The translations under genes and the position numbers were made by a program. The notes under the pieces were generated by a model. That model worked only from the letters and a program-made list of their open reading frames with translations, made no database searches and was not told the origin of the DNA. From positions 70,042-134,041 of the forward strand of contig JBEVWG010000046.1 in the NCBI GenBank assembly GCA_040506705.1: DNA of 64,000 bases. The letters run 5' to 3'. Of the stretch, positions 35,967-45,367 are shown piece by piece; the first letter of the stretch is position 1; every line of letters begins with the position of its first letter. Source of the DNA: Thiodiazotropha sp040506705 (GTDB lineage Bacteria > Pseudomonadota > Gammaproteobacteria > Chromatiales > Chromatiaceae).

Positions 35967-37479
35967 TATCCCTCTCCAAAGCTGTATTCAATTTTACTTG
36001 TGCGAGCCCATCATAATTACCATCCGGCATCAGTTGATAGCCGCTGATCCTTCTCCCTTGTGCTGAAATCTGATGTTCGTACCAGAGGGGTATATAGGGT
36101 AAGTCCCGATGTAACTCCCGTTCGACCAGCTGATATAGCGCTGCTTGCTCAGACAGCTTGGTCTGCTGCTCAGCCAGAGAGAGTAACTGATCAACCCGTT
36201 CGTTGTTGTAACGTCCTCTATTTGCCCCTTTCGGAGGTAGAGACTGACTGGCAAAAATATCCCGATAGATATCCGGGGTTCTGATTCCAACCCAGCTCAG
36301 ACTGTAAAGTTGGAAATTACCCTGCTTGATATCACCGAAAAATGTTCCCCAGTCATAACTGCGTAGATCCACCTCGATACCTACGGCTTTAAGCTGGCTT
36401 TGTATTACCGTCGCAAGGCGTATCCGAAATGGATCGCTCGATGTTTTATAGGTCAACTTCAAGGGGCTATCGCTGTTGTAACCTAATTCTGAGAGAATCT
36501 TTTTCGATTTCCTCGGATTGAAGTCGTTTGCCTTTAAGTTGCCTGATGCCCAGTGTTCTGGTGGAAAAAGTGATTCTGCCGGACGTGCTGCACCCTGCAT
36601 TACCCACTGAATAATAGCCTCTCTGTCAATGGCATGGGCAATGGCTTGACGTACACGCAAATCCCCAGTTACCGGATCCTCAAGATTGAAACCGATATAG
36701 GTGTAGTTACTACCTGGTGTCTGAGTCACTTTCATCTCGGTTTGATTACGTAGATAGCCAATCAATTCAGGTGATATATCGTTTTGCAGCAGATCTATCT
36801 CATTTCTCAGTAACTTCAACACTCTGACGGTGGGATTGTTGACACTGATAATCTCAAACATCTGTCTATCAGAGCGGCGTTGCAGATGAAGCTCACCCGG
36901 CTGCGGCCAGGAGATCAGGGTAAATGGACCACTGCCCACTGGCTCCCGGCCAAAATCATGCCCCTGGTTTATAAGTTCTGCAGGAAGAATGTCCAGGGTC
37001 AGGTAGGCGGGAAACAGGGGGTCAGCTCTCTTTAGGCTGAATTCTATGGTCTGTTCATCAATTTGATCAATTGATGCGATCAGCTTCAGGCTGGCCTGTT
37101 TTGGTGACCCATTGGCAGGATCAAGCACTTGTCTGTAGGTTGCAACAACATCATTGGCATCCAGCATCCGCCCATGACTGAATTGATTGGCTTGATCATT
37201 TAGATAGAAGCGATATTGTAAGGGTGTGATTGCTTCCCAGCGGGCAATGCCAGGCTTCGGCATACTTTTGGAGTCAAACTCAACCAGGCGTTGATAAAGA
37301 AGCCTGTTGATACGTTCTGATGTCGCATCAGCAGCAAACCTGGGATCAAGATTGAGCGGGGATGTGGCCACTCCCATTCTAACCGTCTGATCAGGATGCC
37401 GCTGACATCCTACCATCAGAATCATGGCGATAAATAGCGTAACCAAGGCACGCCGACCAAGCATCTCTTTACCAGTCAC
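35941..37479 (-). CDS. Peptide ABC transporter substrate-binding lipoprotein (SBP family 5)
   Basis: A 512-aa lipoprotein with lipobox LMVGC (Cys25) and the full family-5 fold, including GPFTLISW and RQAIAHAIDREAI (residues about 180-190 and 275-290). It would capture oligopeptides, possibly murein tripeptide, in the periplasm for the two permeases downstream. Its 3' end overlaps the transpeptidase gene by 26 nt and its start overlaps the CYTH gene by 11 nt. Ligand specificity cannot be read directly. Confidence 0.92.
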   Translation of the reverse strand: MTGKEMLGRRALVTLFIAMILMVGCQRHPDQTVRMGVATSPLNLDPRFAADATSERINRLLYQRLVEFDSKSMPKPGIARWEAITPLQYRFYLNDQANQFSHGRMLDANDVVATYRQVLDPANGSPKQASLKLIASIDQIDEQTIEFSLKRADPLFPAYLTLDILPAELINQGHDFGREPVGSGPFTLISWPQPGELHLQRRSDRQMFEIISVNNPTVRVLKLLRNEIDLLQNDISPELIGYLRNQTEMKVTQTPGSNYTYIGFNLEDPVTGDLRVRQAIAHAIDREAIIQWVMQGAARPAESLFPPEHWASGNLKANDFNPRKSKKILSELGYNSDSPLKLTYKTSSDPFRIRLATVIQSQLKAVGIEVDLRSYDWGTFFGDIKQGNFQLYSLSWVGIRTPDIYRDIFASQSLPPKGANRGRYNNERVDQLLSLAEQQTKLSEQAALYQLVERELHRDLPYIPLWYEHQISAQGRRISGYQLMPDGNYDGLAQVKLNTALERDNVQSATTN

Positions 37480-37936
37480 AAAACGGATGTTTTACCAGAC
37501 TGGCATTGTAATAGCGTGTATCCCCAGATACCTCTTCACCTGCCCATGCAGGCATTTCGAAAGACTCATCTTCATCGCTTAACTCAACTTCAGCGATCAC
37601 CAGCCCATTGTTGGCGCCTTGAAACAGATCCAAGTCCCAGATGTGGTCACCACATTTAACTTTATAACGCACCTTATCGATAGCAGCCCCCGCAACTAAG
37701 TGCTGCAAAAGCTCTTCTGCATCCTGCATAGGTATGGGGTACTCATATTCACGGCGACTGATGCCTACAGTAGAACCCTTGATATTGATATTGGCCACAT
37801 CACCATCCACCCTGACACGTACACTGGCTTTAGACGTCGTCGCCAGATAACCCTGCTTGAGCACCGCCTGACTGACTACAGAGTCTTTCCATTTATCATT
37901 AATAACCAAGAATTTACGCTCTATTTCTAAAGCCAT
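37469..37936 (-). CDS. CYTH-domain triphosphate tunnel phosphatase
   Basis: A 155-aa single-domain CYTH protein. The N-terminal EIERKFLV (ExExK) motif is diagnostic, and alternating basic and acidic residues along later strands would line the tunnel. Bacterial members are usually inorganic triphosphatases; a few are class IV adenylate cyclases. There is no CHAD domain. It overlaps the substrate-binding protein gene and is 3 nt from rlmD. Confidence 0.9.
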   Translation of the reverse strand: MALEIERKFLVINDKWKDSVVSQAVLKQGYLATTSKASVRVRVDGDVANINIKGSTVGISRREYEYPIPMQDAEELLQHLVAGAAIDKVRYKVKCGDHIWDLDLFQGANNGLVIAEVELSDEDESFEMPAWAGEEVSGDTRYYNASLVKHPFCDW

Positions 37937-37939
37937 ATA

Positions 37940-39274
37940 TTATACCTTTTCAAATAGTGCGATTGACTCGACATGGGCAGTATGCGGAAACATATCCATC
38001 ACCCCTGCACTCACCAGGCGGTAGCCATGTTCTTCGACGAGAAGCCCCGCATCCCGAGCCAAAGTGCCAGGATAGCAGGAGACATAAAGGATTCGTTCCG
38101 CACCCAGCTTGGGCAGATGGTGCAGGACCTCCTGAGCACCACTTCTGGGAGGATCAAGCAATACCTTGTTAAATGATTCCTGCAGCCATGGCTCATTTTC
38201 CAATGTTTCATAGAGATTCGCAGTATAGAAACTTGTGTTGGAAATCTGGTTTGAGAGGGCATTTTCTCTGGCTCTAGCCACCAGTCCTGCATCACCTTCC
38301 ACACCAGTAACATGCCCTGAATGACGGGCCAGAGGTAGCGTGAAATTCCCCAGACCACAAAACAGATCCAGCACCCTATCTTCAGGATCCAAAGCCAGCA
38401 TTTCAACAGCTCGCAGGGTCATTTGCCGGTTGATGTCACTATTAACCTGGGTGAAATCATTAGGCAGAAAGTCCAAGCTCAGATCAAATGCGGGTAAGTC
38501 ATAACTCAGAACTACAGAGTCTCCCTTAAGCGGCCTGACACTTTCCGGCCCTCCTTCCTGAATATAGATCTCAATTTTGTGCTGTGGTGCAAAGCGTTCG
38601 AGACACTCAAGATCCTCTTGGCTGGGCGGTTCAAGCATTCGAAAGATCAATACACAGAGTTCATCCCCCATCGCCATCTCAATCTGTGGAATCTGATTCC
38701 GAATAGAGAGCTGATCGATCAGTTGACTCAGCTCAGGAATTAGCTCGCCCACGCGGGGATGGAGAATATGGCAACAATCGATGTCAGTAATAAAGGATGA
38801 ACCCCGCTCCCTGAAACCGACTAGTGTCCCGCCCTTTTTGGGTACATAACGTACACCTAATCTAGCCTTGCGCCGATAGCCCCATGTTGACTGACTGACC
38901 ATCGGCGGCAGGATCTGCTCCGGAGTTACCTTGCCGATATGTTGTAAACTCTCCAACATCGATTGCTGCTTGGATAGCACCTGAGCCGAACCATCCTGGT
39001 GTTGCAAACTACAACCACCACATACCCCAAATTGGCTACAACGCGGTTCAACACGCTGTGGTGAAGGGCTCAATACTTCCACAACCCTACCCTCATCATA
39101 TTTTCGCCAACGTCCGGTATAGAGGAAACGAACTTTCTCTCCGGGCAAAGAGCCATGAACAAAGGTAGCCTTACCATCAATATGGGTGACCCCTTTGGCA
39201 TCGTGAGTTAGTGATTCGATCTCTGCTTCAACTGGCTCGGTCGGCAGCTGCTTTCGTCTACGTTTACGTGCCAT
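37940..39274 (-). CDS. rlmD: 23S rRNA (uracil-C5)-methyltransferase RlmD
   Basis: A 444-aa enzyme of the RumA family. An N-terminal TRAM domain (about 12-68) is followed by the Fe-S cluster cysteines (CSQFGVCGGCSLQH), SAM motif LDLFCGLGNFTLPLA, the LLDPPRSGAQ motif and the catalytic Cys in YVSCYPGTLARD. It methylates U1939 of 23S rRNA in E. coli. It is 2 nt from cysM upstream, a close arrangement found in several Gammaproteobacteria. Confidence 0.95.
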   Translation of the reverse strand: MARKRRRKQLPTEPVEAEIESLTHDAKGVTHIDGKATFVHGSLPGEKVRFLYTGRWRKYDEGRVVEVLSPSPQRVEPRCSQFGVCGGCSLQHQDGSAQVLSKQQSMLESLQHIGKVTPEQILPPMVSQSTWGYRRKARLGVRYVPKKGGTLVGFRERGSSFITDIDCCHILHPRVGELIPELSQLIDQLSIRNQIPQIEMAMGDELCVLIFRMLEPPSQEDLECLERFAPQHKIEIYIQEGGPESVRPLKGDSVVLSYDLPAFDLSLDFLPNDFTQVNSDINRQMTLRAVEMLALDPEDRVLDLFCGLGNFTLPLARHSGHVTGVEGDAGLVARARENALSNQISNTSFYTANLYETLENEPWLQESFNKVLLDPPRSGAQEVLHHLPKLGAERILYVSCYPGTLARDAGLLVEEHGYRLVSAGVMDMFPHTAHVESIALFEKV

Positions 39275-39276
39275 GA

Positions 39277-40170
39277 TCAGAATGCCGGAAAGACATCGGT
39301 GGAAAGGTAACGATCTCCACGATCACAGATGATTGCCACGATGACAGCATCTTCAACTGAAGCTGAGAGTTTAAGCGCTGCAGCAACAGCCCCGCCGGAG
39401 GATATACCGGCAAAGATGCCCTCTTTGGCTGCTAAATCCCGCGTAGTCTGCTCGGCATCCTGTTGGGATATATCTATGATCCTATCAACTCGACTGGCAT
39501 CGTAGATCTTTGGCATATAGGCCTCAGGCCAACGTCGTATGCCTGGAATACTGGCACCCTCCATAGGTTGCACGCCAACAATCTCAATCTGAGAATTTTT
39601 AGATTTGAGATAGTTGGATGTACCCATGATCGTCCCGGTTGTCCCCATGGCACTGACAAAGTGAGTTATCTTGCCCTCAGTATCCCGCCAGATTTCAGGG
39701 CCGGTACCCGAAATATGGGCCTGTGGATTATCCTGATTAGAAAATTGATCAAGGATCAAGCCTTTACCAGCGGCTTCCAGTTCACGTGCCTTGTCGATTG
39801 CCGCCTCCATACTGCCCTCTTTGGGGGTCAATATCAGCTCTGCGCCATAGGCTCTCATCACTGCTCGCCGTTCAAGGCTCATGTGTTCCGGCATTACCAG
39901 AATCATCTGATAACCCTTGATCGCAGCGGCCATTGCCAGTGCAATTCCAGTGTTGCCACTGGTCGCCTCAATCAGGGTATCCCCCGGTTTTATGTTGCCA
40001 CGCTCTTCCGCAAGACGGATCATGCTCAGCGCCGGCCTGTCTTTTACTGACCCAGCAGGATTGTTACCCTCCAGTTTCACCAGCACAGTATTGCTTGAGC
40101 CTGCCGCGAGTCGCTGCAGACATACCAGTGGCGTATTGCCAATAAAGTCTTCTATAGTTTTGTATTGCAT
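39277..40170 (-). CDS. cysM: Cysteine synthase B (O-acetylserine sulfhydrylase)
   Basis: A 297-aa PLP enzyme. The Schiff-base lysine lies in NPAGSVKDRPA (about residue 43), the substrate loop is ATSGNTGIALA and the PLP-phosphate Gly/Thr loop is GTTGTIMGTS. It forms cysteine from O-acetylserine and sulfide or thiosulfate. MEGASIPGIRRWPEAYMPKI is the CysM-type segment, which distinguishes it from CysK. First gene of a minus-strand operon, divergent from the CBS gene. Confidence 0.94.
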   Translation of the reverse strand: MQYKTIEDFIGNTPLVCLQRLAAGSSNTVLVKLEGNNPAGSVKDRPALSMIRLAEERGNIKPGDTLIEATSGNTGIALAMAAAIKGYQMILVMPEHMSLERRAVMRAYGAELILTPKEGSMEAAIDKARELEAAGKGLILDQFSNQDNPQAHISGTGPEIWRDTEGKITHFVSAMGTTGTIMGTSNYLKSKNSQIEIVGVQPMEGASIPGIRRWPEAYMPKIYDASRVDRIIDISQQDAEQTTRDLAAKEGIFAGISSGGAVAAALKLSASVEDAVIVAIICDRGDRYLSTDVFPAF

Positions 40171-40357
40171 AGGGCAATTCTACCCTGATTAAGGCAGAGA
40201 GATCAGCCCTATTTTTTCATATATTCTGGCCACAATTCAGCATTATCTGAAGCCGAACAGCAGTTGATGTTCTATTATTGAGGGAAAATCCGGCAACTGA
40301 TACTGGTCTAAAGAGTTACACTGACTGGGAAGAACAATAAACATTAAGAGGGTCCAA

Positions 40358-40786
40358 ATGCCTAGCATTAATCAAATATTGCAAAATAAGGGTTTCGACA
40401 TTCACACTATCGATGCAAATGCGACTGTTTTCAGTGCACTTGAAAAGATGTCTGAGCACAGCATTGGTTCACTTTTAGTAATGGATAATGAGGAGGTGAT
40501 TGGGCTGTTTTCTGAACGTGACTATGCCCGCAGTGTTATCCTAATGGGTCGAGCATCCAAGGAAACCAAGGTAAAAGAGATCGTCAGCAGTCAGGTAGCT
40601 GTGGTTACTCCTGAAGAGAGCGTCGAGGAGTGTATGGCAATCATGACCGATAAACGGGTTCGCCATCTTCCGGTCATGAAAGATGGGAAACTGGTTGGTA
40701 TCATCTCAATCGGTGATCTGGTTAAAGCCATCATAGAAGAGCAGCAGTTTGTAATAGAACAATTGGTCAGTTATATCAATGGCTAA
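40358..40786 (+). CDS. Two-CBS-domain protein
   Basis: A 142-aa protein made of two CBS modules (about 8-65 and 75-135), with the typical SIGSLLVMDNEEVIGLFSER and VRHLPVMKDGKLVGIISIGD segments. Stand-alone CBS pairs sense adenine nucleotides and regulate partners. The partner is not evident. It is monocistronic, with an AGAGGG ribosome-binding site before the ATG. Confidence 0.93.
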   Translation: MPSINQILQNKGFDIHTIDANATVFSALEKMSEHSIGSLLVMDNEEVIGLFSERDYARSVILMGRASKETKVKEIVSSQVAVVTPEESVEECMAIMTDKRVRHLPVMKDGKLVGIISIGDLVKAIIEEQQFVIEQLVSYING

Positions 40787-40911
40787 CTCGTAGTTAGTAG
40801 CCATGAAATAACACTCTCACTGCTATGCATTAACTCAATAAAAACGCCTTTGGAGTAATGATCCTGAGCAATTTAAAAAAATCATTCGCGTAAGGGTGCA
40901 GCCAGGTCTAT

Positions 40912-41700
40912 ATGCTGAATAGCAAGACACCGTTTATCGATCTCACCTGGATCGAACAAGCGCAAAGCAAGTCGAACCGACTTAACTGTTTATCACAACA
41001 TAGTCGTGAAATCTTAGAATATGATGGGTTCCGCTGGGTCAGTTCTCCAGATGGGGCCATACAGTCGATGATATCTCTTGATGATCACGCCTATCCTGTA
41101 CTTCATTATGTCAAAGCCCTGCTCTGTTCCCTGGTGTTTGTGCAACACCCAAAAAAACTACTCAATCTAGGGCTTGGTTCAGGTGCCATCGAACGATTTG
41201 TAATCTCTTTACCTCATCAGATTCAGACAGTCTCAATTGAGCCTGAGGTCGATATGATCTCACTATCAAAAGAGTGCTTTTTTCTTGACACAGATTACCC
41301 GGTAAGAGAAGAGACAGCAGAATTATTTTTCTCTGAGAATAGACAGCAGTTTGACATAATCATTTGTGATATCCACCCGAAGCAAGGCGACATCAATCCA
41401 ATTCAAAATGATCTTTTTTTACAGGACATAGAGAAATCCCTTACATCGAAAGGCGTCGCAGCAATAAATTTTTTACCTGAAAATAGTGATGATATCGTTA
41501 AAATGTTAGTAAGACTTCGCCATACATTCAGCTGGGTGATCGTATTCGATGTCCCTGCTCAACAAAACGTTGTGCTTTACTGCTCCAACTCTCAGTACCC
41601 TGATAAAACTGACCTCCAATCCAGGGCGATGATGCCTGATTTTTACAGCCTCGAAGCAGAGACAATCTGTTCACAACTGGTTTGGCTACCACACCAGTAA
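40912..41700 (+). CDS. Spermidine-synthase-like methyltransferase-fold protein
   Basis: A 262-aa Rossmann protein. The SAM-binding-like glycine motif LNLGLGSGAIERF (about 84-96), an acidic SIEPEVDM and IIICDIHPKQGD follow the order seen in spermidine synthases. The key catalytic Asp region differs and the N-terminal tetramerisation sheet is short, so aminopropyl transfer is uncertain. It may instead be one of the widespread 'spermidine synthase-like' proteins of unknown role. Confidence 0.72.
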   Translation: MLNSKTPFIDLTWIEQAQSKSNRLNCLSQHSREILEYDGFRWVSSPDGAIQSMISLDDHAYPVLHYVKALLCSLVFVQHPKKLLNLGLGSGAIERFVISLPHQIQTVSIEPEVDMISLSKECFFLDTDYPVREETAELFFSENRQQFDIIICDIHPKQGDINPIQNDLFLQDIEKSLTSKGVAAINFLPENSDDIVKMLVRLRHTFSWVIVFDVPAQQNVVLYCSNSQYPDKTDLQSRAMMPDFYSLEAETICSQLVWLPHQ

Positions 41701-41771
41701 TCAACTTCTCTTCTGCCTCCTCTCGGGTAGAATGGATTAATAACCAAAAATGATATTGAGTGAATGCAGTC

Positions 41772-42755
41772 ATGAAGTTAATAGAAGTTATTGCCAAGGC
41801 AAGCAGCCAAAAAACCATCACCACAATTGCAGAAAAGTTTAAAGCGCGTGATTTTAGAATGGGTCGTGAAGGAGAAGATGGGCGTCAGGCAATAAGAATC
41901 CTGTTAACTGACGAGAATGTTCAGCCTGCGCTAGATGCGCTACAAATAGTTCTTGGAGCACAATCCACTGCAAGAATTATCGTCTTCCCGATTGATGCCA
42001 CACTACCTCAGCCTTCAACTGAAAAAGAGAAGGACGAGGATAAAGCCATATCCTCCAGAGAATCGATGTATGCCACTGTAGACAGGAATACCCGTTTCGA
42101 CAGTAATTTTGTCGTCCTGGTGGTACTTTCCACACTGGTTGCCGCGATTGGTCTGGTTAAAAACAATGTTGCGGTGGTTATTGGTGCTATGGTGATAGCC
42201 CCTCTATTGGGCCCAAATCTCGCATTTGGCTTGGGCACGGCACTGGGCGATATTCACTTGATGAAAAAATCACTGAAATCCCTTTTATCAGGTATTTCCA
42301 TCGCCATTCTCCTTGCCTACGTCATCGGCATTCTCTGGCCTTTTGAATTGACCAGCCCTGAACTCTTAGCCCGTACTGAGGTAGGACTGGACTCCATCGC
42401 ATTAGCATTAGCTTCAGGTGCAGCTGCAGCTCTTTCTCTTACCAGTGGCCTACCCAGTGTGTTGGTAGGTGTCATGGTCGCAGTCGCACTACTTCCTCCT
42501 GCTGCTGCACTAGGACTCACCTTAGGACATGGGCGAATCGATTTAGCGATGGGTGCCGGCTTATTGCTTGTGGCCAATATTGTCTGCGTAAACCTCTCGG
42601 CCAAATTGTTATTTCTTTTAAAGGGGATTCAACCCCGTAGCTGGGCAGAAAAAGAGAAAGCTAAACGTTCAATGACCATCTACCTGGTAGTCTGGGCAAT
42701 TACGCTTGTATTGGTAATTCTGGCCATAGTTGCTCGATCGCATATTGACGGTTAA
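41772..42755 (+). CDS. DUF389 / TIGR00341 family membrane protein
   Basis: About 327 aa from ATG 41772 (start MKLIEVI, as in homologues; an upstream GTG 41760 adds four residues). A soluble N-terminal ferredoxin-like domain (about 1-90) precedes a membrane domain of about six spans with the conserved VVIGAMVIAPLLGPNLAFGLG block. Function is unknown in this family. It is convergent with pdxJ. Confidence 0.85.
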   Translation: MKLIEVIAKASSQKTITTIAEKFKARDFRMGREGEDGRQAIRILLTDENVQPALDALQIVLGAQSTARIIVFPIDATLPQPSTEKEKDEDKAISSRESMYATVDRNTRFDSNFVVLVVLSTLVAAIGLVKNNVAVVIGAMVIAPLLGPNLAFGLGTALGDIHLMKKSLKSLLSGISIAILLAYVIGILWPFELTSPELLARTEVGLDSIALALASGAAAALSLTSGLPSVLVGVMVAVALLPPAAALGLTLGHGRIDLAMGAGLLLVANIVCVNLSAKLLFLLKGIQPRSWAEKEKAKRSMTIYLVVWAITLVLVILAIVARSHIDG

Positions 42756-42791
42756 ACCTGGATGATTGGGAAATATCGGCATTGAGTTACA

Positions 42792-42806
42792 GCCTGTTAA
42801 CACTAA
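42792..42806. repeat. 15-bp repeat, copy 1 (GCCTGTTAACACTAA)
   Basis: An exact 15-bp match to 56090-56104, both just downstream of gene ends. It contains the palindrome GTTAAC and could be a remnant of a transposon end or a dispersed repeat. Confidence 0.5.
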
Positions 42807-42813
42807 TTTATTG

Positions 42814-43542
42814 TCATCTTGCCATTAGGTTCTTCATCTCCCGAACCGCCTGATCCAGACCAGTGAAGAGTGCCCGACAAATAATTGAGTGACCAATGTT
42901 CAACTCTGTTATGCCTGCAATGGCCACAACTGATGCCACGTTGTGATAATCAAGGCCATGTCCTGCATTCACTTGAAGTCCCAGACTGTTTCCATACTCA
43001 ACAGCATCTACTATCCGTTTCAATTCAGTTTTTTGTGAAGCATCATGGCCTGCGTCAGCATAGTGTCCAGTATGAATCTCGACAACTTCTGCACCTGATG
43101 ACTTAGCTGCATCCAGCTGCTTGAAATCGGCATCGATAAAGAGTGAAACACGAATCCCGGCTTCCTTCAGTTCACTACAATAGTCGGTCATGTAGTCAAT
43201 GTTTGAAGCAACATCGAGCCCACCCTCGGTTGTTAACTCTTCACGTTTTTCAGGCACCAGGCAACAATCATGAGGTTGAAAGCGGGTTGCAATAGCAGCC
43301 ATCTCTGGCGTCGCGGCCATCTCCAGGTTCATCCTTGTCTGCAAAAGATCTGTCAGAATCTCTACATCTCTATCCTGGATATGACGTCTGTCCTCGCGCA
43401 AATGCAGTGTTATGGCATTCGCACCCGCTTGTTCAGCCACCAGCGCAGCCTGTACAGGCTCAGGATAACGAGTTCCACGTGCTTGGCGCAATGTTGCAAT
43501 ATGATCAATATTGACCCCGAGTAACATTACATTTTTACCCAT
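42814..43542 (-). CDS. pdxJ: Pyridoxine 5'-phosphate synthase PdxJ
   Basis: A 242-aa TIM-barrel enzyme that joins 1-deoxyxylulose 5-phosphate and 3-amino-2-oxopropyl phosphate to give pyridoxine phosphate. Motifs: GVNIDHIATLRQARGT at the N-terminus, ITLHLREDRRHI, VEIHTGHYAD and NAGHGLDYHN. AAAGGT lies 8 nt before ATG 43542. It is the last gene of the lepA-lepB-rnc-era-recO-pdxJ string, an arrangement common in Gammaproteobacteria. Confidence 0.96.
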   Translation of the reverse strand: MGKNVMLLGVNIDHIATLRQARGTRYPEPVQAALVAEQAGANAITLHLREDRRHIQDRDVEILTDLLQTRMNLEMAATPEMAAIATRFQPHDCCLVPEKREELTTEGGLDVASNIDYMTDYCSELKEAGIRVSLFIDADFKQLDAAKSSGAEVVEIHTGHYADAGHDASQKTELKRIVDAVEYGNSLGLQVNAGHGLDYHNVASVVAIAGITELNIGHSIICRALFTGLDQAVREMKNLMAR

Positions 43543-43672
43543 TTCTATACCTTTAATTCGATTACCGAAAGAGACAAATTTTTCGCCTTTGCGGTAAGCA
43601 TATCTTATATGCCCTGATACTCAAATATATCCTTTGTCCATAATAGACAATCAAATATTTTGACCTGAAATT

Positions 43673-44380
43673 TCAGCCGGCAGGAGCAATAAAAAGCTCT
43701 CTGCTCTTTAGAGGTTTGTCTCCCAGATAGTGTGACAGCACGAATCGCATTAATCGCTTTGCCTCATTTGCACTCTGTTTGTCCAGGGATTCATGTTGTT
43801 GCAGAGAAATTAATGTTCGACCATGTATTTTGAATCCCGGTTTATCAGATTGAGATAAAATTGGACCATGCTCAACAAAATAGTCATAGAGCAGATCACT
43901 TTCCACTGGATCTCCTGTATCCGCGGTATGATCCAATAACAAGCCATAACCCAATTCAGTTAACAGCTCTATTTCAAATTCCCTCAGTATCTGATCCATG
44001 GCTTCTTCAGAGGCCAGGCGTGCCAGATTTTCGCAATAGTGCAGATAGAGAGAAGGGTAAGGGTCTCCCCTTTCGATCAACCTCATGACTAATTCGTTGA
44101 GATAGAATCCGCAAAATATGCGGTCACCTGTGAGTTGGAAAGGGTGGCCATCATGCTCAACATCGGTGAGACTCTTTACCTCTCCACGTCCACTCAGAGA
44201 GATGCGCAAAGGAGAAAAGGGTTGCAGCAAAATAGCTTTGGTGGAACGACCGGATTTAGCGCCTCTGGATATAGCGGGCAAGCGACCCTCTGTAGGCGTA
44301 AACAACTCCAGTAGTAAACTGGAGTTTTGGTAGTCGCGCCTATGTAGTACGAAAGCAGGTGTTAATTCAATACGGGACAT
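43673..44380 (-). CDS. recO: DNA repair protein RecO
   Basis: A 235-aa RecFOR-pathway protein. The N-terminal OB-fold (about 1-80) has the family's AFVLHRRDYQNSSLLLELFT and the KSGR loop; a helical C-terminal domain follows (SRELFI near the end). RecO anneals single strands and loads RecA with RecR at gaps. The zinc-binding cysteines of some homologues are absent, as usual in Gammaproteobacteria. Confidence 0.93.
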   Translation of the reverse strand: MSRIELTPAFVLHRRDYQNSSLLLELFTPTEGRLPAISRGAKSGRSTKAILLQPFSPLRISLSGRGEVKSLTDVEHDGHPFQLTGDRIFCGFYLNELVMRLIERGDPYPSLYLHYCENLARLASEEAMDQILREFEIELLTELGYGLLLDHTADTGDPVESDLLYDYFVEHGPILSQSDKPGFKIHGRTLISLQQHESLDKQSANEAKRLMRFVLSHYLGDKPLKSRELFIAPAG

Positions 44381-44470
44381 CTATGATGTCTCAAATATAT
44401 CCGGTTGCCTTGTTATACCGGGTAGTAATCTTTATCGCCCACTACCCAGCAGACCAATAAGAGAAGAGAA

Positions 44471-45367
44471 CTACTCTCCGTATCCCAGCCTGACCAATGC
44501 AGCCTCATCACTGGACCAGCTCTTTTTAACCTTGACCCAAAGTTCAAGGTGTACCTTACAGTCAAAGAAGGTCTGCATTGCTTTTCTAGCCTGTGTTGCA
44601 ACCTCTTTCAAGGCCAGGCCATCCTTACCGATAATTATGCCTTTCTGACCAGGCTTCTCAACCCATATCACCCCATTGATGCGATAGAGTCCGGATTGCT
44701 CTTCAAATCGTTCGATCTCAACTGAGACTGCGTATGGCAACTCTTTGGCATAGCGTCTGGTGATCTGTTCACGAATCAATTCAGCAGCGAAAAACTTTTC
44801 AGGTCTATCAGTCAACTGATCGTCCGGGTAGACATTCTCACCTTCTGGAAGTGCCTTTAAGACCACCTCTTCGAGGGTTTCAAGATTACGCCCGTTTCTG
44901 GCTGATGATGGTATGATTTCCAGGAAGTCGAATCGTTCTGACAGTTCAGACAAATAGGGTAGCAACGCCTCTTTCTGCTTGATCAGATCGACTTTATTAA
45001 CCACGGCAATGGCAGGAATACCACTCTCCTTGACCAGACTCAGTACCTTTTCATCCTCTTTTGTCCAACGTAATGCCTCCACAACGAAGATAAGAAGATC
45101 AACGCCAGTCAAAGCTGTTTTTGCTGTCCGATTCAGATAGCGATTCATCGCATTGTCGCTACGCTCATGAATACCTGGTGTATCGACATAGATAACCTGT
45201 CCACCACTGAGACTATTCACACCCAATATGGTATGACGTGTGGTTTGTGCCTTATGCGATGTGATAGCCAACCGAATTCCAAGGATTCGATTCAGTAAGG
45301 TGGATTTACCCACATTTGGGCGCCCCACGATTGCGGCATAACCACAGTGATTGTTTACCTTACTCAT
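44471..45367 (-). CDS. era: Ribosome-associated GTPase Era
   Basis: A 298-aa GTPase for 30S ribosome assembly. G1 GRPNVGKSTLLN, G3 DTPGIH and G4 NKVD lie in the N-terminal domain. The C-terminal KH domain (about 205-285) carries GQKGIIIGKDG, which binds the 3' end of 16S rRNA. Its start overlaps the end of rnc by 8 nt, the standard rnc-era coupling. Confidence 0.97.
   Translation of the reverse strand: MSKVNNHCGYAAIVGRPNVGKSTLLNRILGIRLAITSHKAQTTRHTILGVNSLSGGQVIYVDTPGIHERSDNAMNRYLNRTAKTALTGVDLLIFVVEALRWTKEDEKVLSLVKESGIPAIAVVNKVDLIKQKEALLPYLSELSERFDFLEIIPSSARNGRNLETLEEVVLKALPEGENVYPDDQLTDRPEKFFAAELIREQITRRYAKELPYAVSVEIERFEEQSGLYRINGVIWVEKPGQKGIIIGKDGLALKEVATQARKAMQTFFDCKVHLELWVKVKKSWSSDEAALVRLGYGE

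Noticed and set aside
41528..41824. 98-codon minus-strand frame at the junction of the spermidine-synthase-like and DUF389 genes
   Set aside because: It lies opposite two well supported genes and has no homology.
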